Assembly (NCBI RefSeq): GCF_000213055.1
Contig: NZ_CM001165.1
Coordinates: 3,452,945-3,516,944, forward strand
Source: Streptomyces sp. Tu6071
Lineage (GTDB): Bacteria > Actinomycetota > Actinomycetes > Streptomycetales > Streptomycetaceae
Direction of reading: 5' to 3'
Length of the DNA stretch: 64,000 bases
The position numbers were made by a program, and so were the translations under genes. How positions within the stretch are numbered: the stretch's first letter is position 1; the number at the start of each line of letters is the position of its first letter. The notes below the pieces were generated by a model. The model did no database searches, was not told where the DNA came from, and saw nothing but the letters and a program-made list of their open reading frames with translations. Positions 60,011 through 64,000 of this stretch are shown here, in pieces.

Positions 60011-60112
60011 TCAGCGCTGGCCCTGGTACAGCTTCTTCAGCGAGAGGCCGGCGAAGGCGAGGACGCCGACGCAGACGAGCACGAGGAGAGTCGTGTAGAT
60101 GGCCTCAAGCAT
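60011..60112 (-). CDS. 33-residue single-pass membrane peptide
   Basis: A 33-residue peptide: MLEAIYTTLLVLVCVGVLAF followed by AGLSLKKLYQGQR. One transmembrane helix spans about residues 5-25 with a basic C-terminus. The ATG at 60112 has a strong aaggag 7 bases upstream, which argues for real translation although the frame is short. The product is unknown; similar tiny proteins exist in Streptomyces. It precedes the nitrobindin-like gene on the same strand. Confidence 0.7.
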   Translation of the reverse strand: MLEAIYTTLLVLVCVGVLAFAGLSLKKLYQGQR

Positions 60113-60246
60113 GGAGTGCTCCTTGGGAGGGGCTGACCGCGTGCGCGCGGGGCCCGGTGGTCGGGCGGCACTCAGCTTAATCGGAGGCGCGGGCAGGGGT
60201 GGGGGCGAGGGCGGCCGGGTGGCGGTATCGGCCGCCCTCGCACGGC

Positions 60247-61262
60247 TCAGGCCAGGAGCTGGCCCTGGAGGATCATCATCTGGCGGAAGGGGACGGCGGG
60301 GGTGCGGCCGGGGTGGTCGGTGATCATCAGGGCGACCGTGTCCCCCATCCGCAGGTAACCGTGCCGGATCTGGCGGGCGCCGAAGGGGGCCTCCTCCGCA
60401 TACGCCATCCCCGAGCCCGCCTCGTATGCCGCCGGGAAGGGCTCCCAGCCGGGATCACGCGTACTGAGCGAGGACCCGCGCGGTTCGATGGCGGGGGCCT
60501 GCGCCCTCGCACCGAGGTCCTCGCCGAGGAAGGAGGCCGCGTATCCGGCTCCGGGGAAACGCAGCAGGTAGACCCGCGCGTGAGTGCCGTCGGGCATCGT
60601 CCAGCCGCGCGCCGTGACCTGGCGCAGCCCGGTCACGTCGAGGGCGTCGCGAAGCGTGGCGCGTTCGTCCTTCCCGTATTCCGTGAGGAAGCGGTCCACC
60701 GGGACGACGCCGCCGGGCAGCGCCTTGTCCGTCTTCGCGCCCGCAGGAGCGGGGAGCAGCAGGTCGCGAGGATCGGCGAAGTGGGTCCCCGCCGTGTTGG
60801 CGCGGTCTCCCGGCTTCGGCTCGTCGGTGCGCAGCGCGGGCAGCGACAGCTCGGAGTAGTCCCAGCGGCCGTCGCTCTTCGTCGAGAGCCCCGGCACGTC
60901 CGCGCGGTGGAGCGAAGTGACGTACGCGGCGGAGCCGCCGGCGAGGCCCGCGCACAGCACGACGGCGAGGCCCCAGCGCACGGCGGCGCGCGGCCCGCGA
61001 CGCTCGCGCAGCGGGATACGGGGGGGGTCGCGGGGGGCTCGACGGGAACGACCTGGGGCTCGGCGGCCTCGGTCGTCCGCTCGTCCCCGCGCTCGGCGGA
61101 GACGGCCGAAGGTTCGGCAGAGGGCTCAGCGGGCGCGGGCCCGGCGGACGCGGGCCCGGCGGACGCGGGCTCCGCGAGCGCGGGCACGGTGGTGGCGGGC
61201 CCGGTGGTGGCGGGCTCGGCCTTCGGCTCGGCCGGGACGGGCGAGTGGAGCTGGTCGGTCAT
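60247..61262 (-). pseudogene. third of three paralogous membrane proteins, frameshifted
   Basis: From ATG 61262 the frame encodes a Pro/Ala/Glu-rich cytosolic tail (TDQLHSPVPAEPKAEP), then shifts at a run of eight G on the plus strand (61020-61027). The following frame has a TM segment (WGLAVVLCAGLAGGSAAY) and an exported domain with SELSLPALRTDEPKPGDRAN, LLLPAPAGAKTDKALPG, and WTMPDGTHARVYLLRFPGAG. One base more in the run restores a 338-residue protein. ATGA overlap with the upstream gene supports one operon. Same plan as the two upstream paralogs. Frameshift or sequencing error undecided. Confidence 0.6.
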
Positions 61263-62188
61263 ACGGCGGTCCCCGTGGACTTGAGGCGGTCGAGCTGGCG
61301 GGCGAAGAAGCGGGTGGCGGCGCTCTTGTCGAGCGGGGTGGAGCCCGTGACCTCCAGGGAGGCGACGAGATCGCCGTGCGTACCGAGGCAGGTCAACCCG
61401 CCGACGCCGCTCTTCACGCCCTTCCAGTTCTCCTTCTCGGGTACCACGAAGCACGCGGCGTCCTGAGCGTGTCCGGGCACCTTCGGTCCCTTGGTCTGTG
61501 CGCCCTTCAGGGCCTTCGTCGTCGCCGCCAGATTGGCGACCGCCGAGCTGCCCTCCTTGCTCTGCGAGAGCGTGACGAAGTAGACGGCGTCCTTCTCGGG
61601 CGTCACGTAGCTGCGCATCGCAAGCGCGCGCGGCGCCGCTTCGCGCAGCAGCTTCTCGAGACGCTTGCTCTCGGGGTCGTCCCCAACCGAGGAGAGGAGA
61701 TCGCCGATCTGGCGGGAGCCGAGTTCGACATCGTTCCCGTCCTTGCTCACGTACGGGCCGAGCGCGTAGCCGTCCGGCACCGGCAGCAGCTGGCGCCGCA
61801 ACTGCCCGTGGGTACTGCCCTTGCCGAAGTCGCTCTCCGGCCTCGCGGGGCCTTCCTCCTCGCGATCCCACAAATTCGTGACGACGGTGCGATCCGCGCC
61901 GTCGGCGCTCGACTTCGCGTAGGCGAGGGAACCGATGCCGGAACCGAGGAGGACGAGTACGGGAAGGGCGTAGGTGAGGGCGGTACGGAGACGGGGGCGG
62001 CGGGAGGCGGAGCCGACGGGTGGTGCGGGATCGGTGGGCCCGGCCGGGTCGGGCGCCGGTACGGGGGCGGGCTCCGGCGTGGCACTGTGCGCGACGTTCA
62101 CTTCCGCAGGCCCGGGAGCCGTTCCGGTGTCACCGTTGTCGGCGGCCTCGCCGGTCACGCCGATCTCGTTCTTCTCGTAGTCGTTCAC
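61259..62188 (-). CDS. membrane protein, paralog 2 of three
   Basis: A 309-residue protein. A Pro/Ala/Asp-rich tail of about 70 residues is followed by a TM segment (LTYALPVLVLLGSGIGSLAY) and an exported domain: GQLRRQLLPVPDGYALGPYV, then VYFVTLSQSKEGSSAVANLA and NWKGVKSGVGGLTCLG. GTG 62188 is used because it overlaps the previous stop as GTGA and has ggag close by; an earlier GTG at 62200 is possible. Function unknown. The exported domain contains a shared LLLP-x-P-x-G motif seen in the other two. Confidence 0.75.
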   Translation of the reverse strand: MNDYEKNEIGVTGEAADNGDTGTAPGPAEVNVAHSATPEPAPVPAPDPAGPTDPAPPVGSASRRPRLRTALTYALPVLVLLGSGIGSLAYAKSSADGADRTVVTNLWDREEEGPARPESDFGKGSTHGQLRRQLLPVPDGYALGPYVSKDGNDVELGSRQIGDLLSSVGDDPESKRLEKLLREAAPRALAMRSYVTPEKDAVYFVTLSQSKEGSSAVANLAATTKALKGAQTKGPKVPGHAQDAACFVVPEKENWKGVKSGVGGLTCLGTHGDLVASLEVTGSTPLDKSAATRFFARQLDRLKSTGTAV

Positions 62189-62997
62189 AGCCGCTCCCAC
62201 TGCTTCTTCGCGAGCCCCATGAGCAGCTTTTCGTCGAGCGGCTTGTTGTCCCAGAACGTCAGGTCGATGAGGACGGAGCCCCGGGAACCGATCACCCTGC
62301 CGGACCAGGAGGGGGCGTACCCCGCCTCGGCGGGCTCCTTCCAGGTGAAGATCCGGACCCCGGGCGGCCCGTTCAGGGTCCTGACGTCCTGGTAGGTCTC
62401 GTCCATCGTGATGCCCCCGGCCCTGTCCGACGCGACGTTTCTCGCCTGCGCCCGGGAGCGGGGCGCGTAGTCCACCAGCCTTATCTGACCGCTGAGTTCG
62501 CCGGGCCCGCTCCAGTCGTCACCCGCGATGCGGGCGAACCCGCGGACGAGTTCCTCCTCAAGCACCTCGGCCGGGTACACGTAGTCGTAAACGTTCAGCG
62601 CCAGGTCGCCCGAGCGGTCGAAGCCTTCGCCGAACGTCTTGTGTCCTTCCTCGTCCTGCCGCCACCCCTTCGGCAGCGGCAGCAGGAGCCGGTCCAGGCC
62701 GCCGCGGTAGACGAGTTGGTGGTCCTGGTTCTCCTCCAGGGGCGGGTGGGAGCCCTTCGCGTCGGCCGGGAGCGCCTTCTTCGGGTAGCTCAGCCCGGAC
62801 TGGGCCAGCGGCGGGAGCGGCTTCGGGTGGCGGTCCGCCTGGACGTGGTACCCGTAGGCCGTACCGCCGCCGAGGCCGAGTACAGCGGCGGCGACGAGCA
62901 GCAGCGTGGTCGCTCCGCGTGGGCGGCGGCTGCCGGGAGCCGCGGGCGTGCCCGGCTCCCCCTCTTCGTCTCGCTGCCTGCGTCCGCGCAGGTTCAC
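62185..62997 (-). CDS. membrane protein, paralog 1 of three
   Basis: A 270-residue protein. A short basic N-terminus (NLRGRRQRDEEGEPGTPAAP) leads into one TM segment (TTLLLVAAAVLGLGGGTAYG) and an exported domain with LDRLLLPLPKGWRQDEEGHK, SGQIRLVDYAPRSRAQARNV and FTWKEPAEAGYAPSWSGRVI. GTG 62997 is preferred over an upstream start. It is the first gene of the three-gene operon and is divergent from the DsrE-like gene, with 127 bases in between. Role unknown; a surface complex is a reasonable guess. Confidence 0.75.
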   Translation of the reverse strand: MNLRGRRQRDEEGEPGTPAAPGSRRPRGATTLLLVAAAVLGLGGGTAYGYHVQADRHPKPLPPLAQSGLSYPKKALPADAKGSHPPLEENQDHQLVYRGGLDRLLLPLPKGWRQDEEGHKTFGEGFDRSGDLALNVYDYVYPAEVLEEELVRGFARIAGDDWSGPGELSGQIRLVDYAPRSRAQARNVASDRAGGITMDETYQDVRTLNGPPGVRIFTWKEPAEAGYAPSWSGRVIGSRGSVLIDLTFWDNKPLDEKLLMGLAKKQWERL

Positions 62998-63124
62998 GCG
63001 ATCCCCCCAAGGTGTCGGAAAAAGTGGGTTCTCGTCAGAAACAGTGGATGCACTGTGCGACTCCGCGCACAGAAGACCCACAGTTCCCCGGGGGAGTTGT
63101 ACACCGCACGGTTACGATTCGGCC

Positions 63125-63487
63125 ATGGCAAAAAAGCTGGTGATCAAGGTGACGGCGGGCGCGGACGCGCCCGAGCGCTGCTCGCAGGCGTTCACGGTCG
63201 CCTCGGTGGCGGCGGCGAGCGGGGTCGAGGTCTCGCTGTGGCTCACGGGCGAGTCGGCGTGGTTCGCGCTGCCGGGCCGCGCGGCGGAGTTCGCACTCCC
63301 GCACTCGGCACCGCTGCCCGACCTGATCGAGGCGATCCTGGCCGGCGGCACGATCACGCTGTGCACGCAGTGCGCGGCGCGCAGGGACATCGGGCAGAAG
63401 GACGTCCTGGAGGGCGTGCGGATCGCGGGGGCGCAGGTCTTCGTGAGCGAGATCATGAAGGACGGCGTCCAGGCGCTCGTGTACTGA
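63125..63487 (+). CDS. DsrE-family protein
   Basis: A 120-residue DsrE/F-like protein: AKKLVIKVTAGADAPERCSQ, AFTVASVAAASGVEVSLWLT, ITLCTQCAARRDIGQKDVLE. It has a Cys-x-x-Cys pair typical of sulfur-relay DsrE proteins. Function in Streptomyces is unknown. ATG 63125 is the first codon of the conserved part; longer frames on the same strand are shadows of the divergent region. Confidence 0.82.
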   Translation: MAKKLVIKVTAGADAPERCSQAFTVASVAAASGVEVSLWLTGESAWFALPGRAAEFALPHSAPLPDLIEAILAGGTITLCTQCAARRDIGQKDVLEGVRIAGAQVFVSEIMKDGVQALVY

Positions 63488-63519
63488 TCAGGCCCGGCGA
63501 GCACGGAGCGGGACGGGAC

Positions 63520-64000
63520 CCACGCGCTGTGAGCCCGTCCCGCCGGGGCCCGGCGCCACGCGCGGTGAGCCCGTCCCGCCCCGGCCCAGTGCCACGCGCG
63601 GTGAGCCCGTCCCGGCCTGCCCTCGTCGGTGCGCCCGTCCTCGGGCAGCTCCTCGATATGGCGCACGCGCGCGGCGAGCGGCGGGTGCGAGTCGTACGGC
63701 GAGGCCGGTTCGTCGGGCAACTCGGTTCTCATGTGCACGAGTTCGAGCTGCCGGGCGTCGAGCAGCCGCCCGTACCCGCCGAAGACTTCGCCGCGCGGCG
63801 GGAGCAGTCCCCGATCGGTGCCGGCGAGGGCGTAGCGGTCGAGGTGGTAGGCGAAGAGCCTTCGAGCGCGGGGAGTTCGCGCAGCGCCGAGGCGGTCGCG
63901 GTACGGCCCGCGAGGCGCGCGGCGAGCCGGTCGGCCGCGAACTCCTGGCCTGGAGGAGCGCCAGCCCGAGATACAGCGCGCGCGGCCCGGGTACGAGGCC
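63520..64000 (-). pseudogene. M48-like metallopeptidase, partial and frameshifted
   Basis: The C-terminal part of an M48/HtpX-like peptidase enters from the right window edge. Recognisable pieces lie in three frames: LYLGLALLQ; EFAADRLAARLAGRTATASA; and FAYHLDRYALAGTDRGLLPP, then MRTELPDEPASPYDSHPPLA with ARVRHIEELPEDG. Frame changes fall near 63947 and 63860. The zinc HExxH motif would be outside the window. The frame then runs on through 36-base repeats antisense to the DsrE gene with no natural stop. Either decay or sequence error. Confidence 0.55.
63521..63618. repeat. 36-base tandem repeat
   Basis: Units start at 63521, 63557 and 63593 (cacgcgcggtgagcccgtcc core), a 36-base period, the last unit partial. 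On the minus strand they encode a 12-residue repeat, GRAHRAWHWAGA/GRAHRAWRRAPA, at the tail of the M48 frame. Confidence 0.75.

Noticed and set aside
1..64000. CRISPR array, rRNA operon or transposase
   Set aside because: No regularly spaced repeat-spacer pattern, rRNA stretch or transposase motif was seen. The only regular repeat is the 36-base tandem repeat at 63521.

Overview
The window is very GC-rich with the codon use of a Streptomyces chromosome. A mycothiol synthase gene (mshD), an RsiG-type sporulation regulator, a Nur-type nickel regulator, ppk with a CHAD partner, and many TetR/GntR/PadR regulators all point to Streptomycetaceae. Everything below is read from the sequence by eye. 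Family names come from recognised motifs, not from searches.

Layout. (1) 1-1700: YqeY-like protein and a membrane-anchored metallophosphoesterase. (2) 1720-1793: tRNA-Pro(CGG), whose 3' part is the left attachment site of an integrated element. (3) 1752-25165: a 23.4-kb integrative element bounded by identical 45-bp repeats. It carries a tyrosine integrase with an inserted LacI-type DNA-binding domain, an excisionase-like protein, an XRE repressor with operator-like sites, a DUF3631 ATPase gene broken by an in-frame TAG, a DUF2637 membrane protein, MobC and a MobA/VirD2-type relaxase. I see no FtsK/TraB-like DNA pump and no complete conjugation apparatus, so it looks mobilizable rather than self-transmissible. 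Its cargo includes an HTH-DUF488 gene pair, a DUF3644 gene, a radical-SAM/small-Cys-peptide operon with a divergent regulator/YdcF/WbqC operon, a phosphotransferase, a peptide deformylase relic, a PIN-like gene with a frameshift, a two-gene module sharing a GNN-type motif, and a small HTH and a membrane protein at the right end. (4) 25178-42215: chromosomal genes of mixed function (HTH protein, macro domain, HelR-like ATPase with TetR, HAD hydrolase, twin GntR regulators, mshD, secreted nuclease/phosphatase, oxidoreductase/TetR pair). (5) 42835-46614: ppk-CHAD-NUDIX polyphosphate operon. (6) 46689-64000: metabolic and stress genes, including threonine dehydratase, 5'-nucleotidase, Eis-like acetyltransferase, asparaginase, rsiG, dtd, ygfZ, nur, a nitrobindin-like protein, a three-gene operon of paralogous single-pass membrane proteins, a DsrE-like protein and a broken M48 peptidase.

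The most interesting system is at 12856-18706 inside the element. A radical SAM/SPASM enzyme overlaps by four bases a 70-residue peptide ending in a Cys-x-Cys tail. Ahead of it lie a degenerate resolvase-domain protein and an RsbW-like ATPase. Divergent to it is a coupled operon of an XRE-TPR regulator, a YdcF/DUF218 protein and a WbqC protein. This looks like a candidate ribosomally made, modified peptide (RiPP) system carried by a mobile element. The product and the link between the two operons are inference.

Several genes are broken by single in-frame stops or by frameshifts, two of them in homopolymer runs (DUF3631, methyltransferase, PIN-like, three-paralog operon, 48 kb membrane protein, M48). 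Either the assembly has indel errors or the locus carries real decay. These should be checked against reads before strong biological claims are made.
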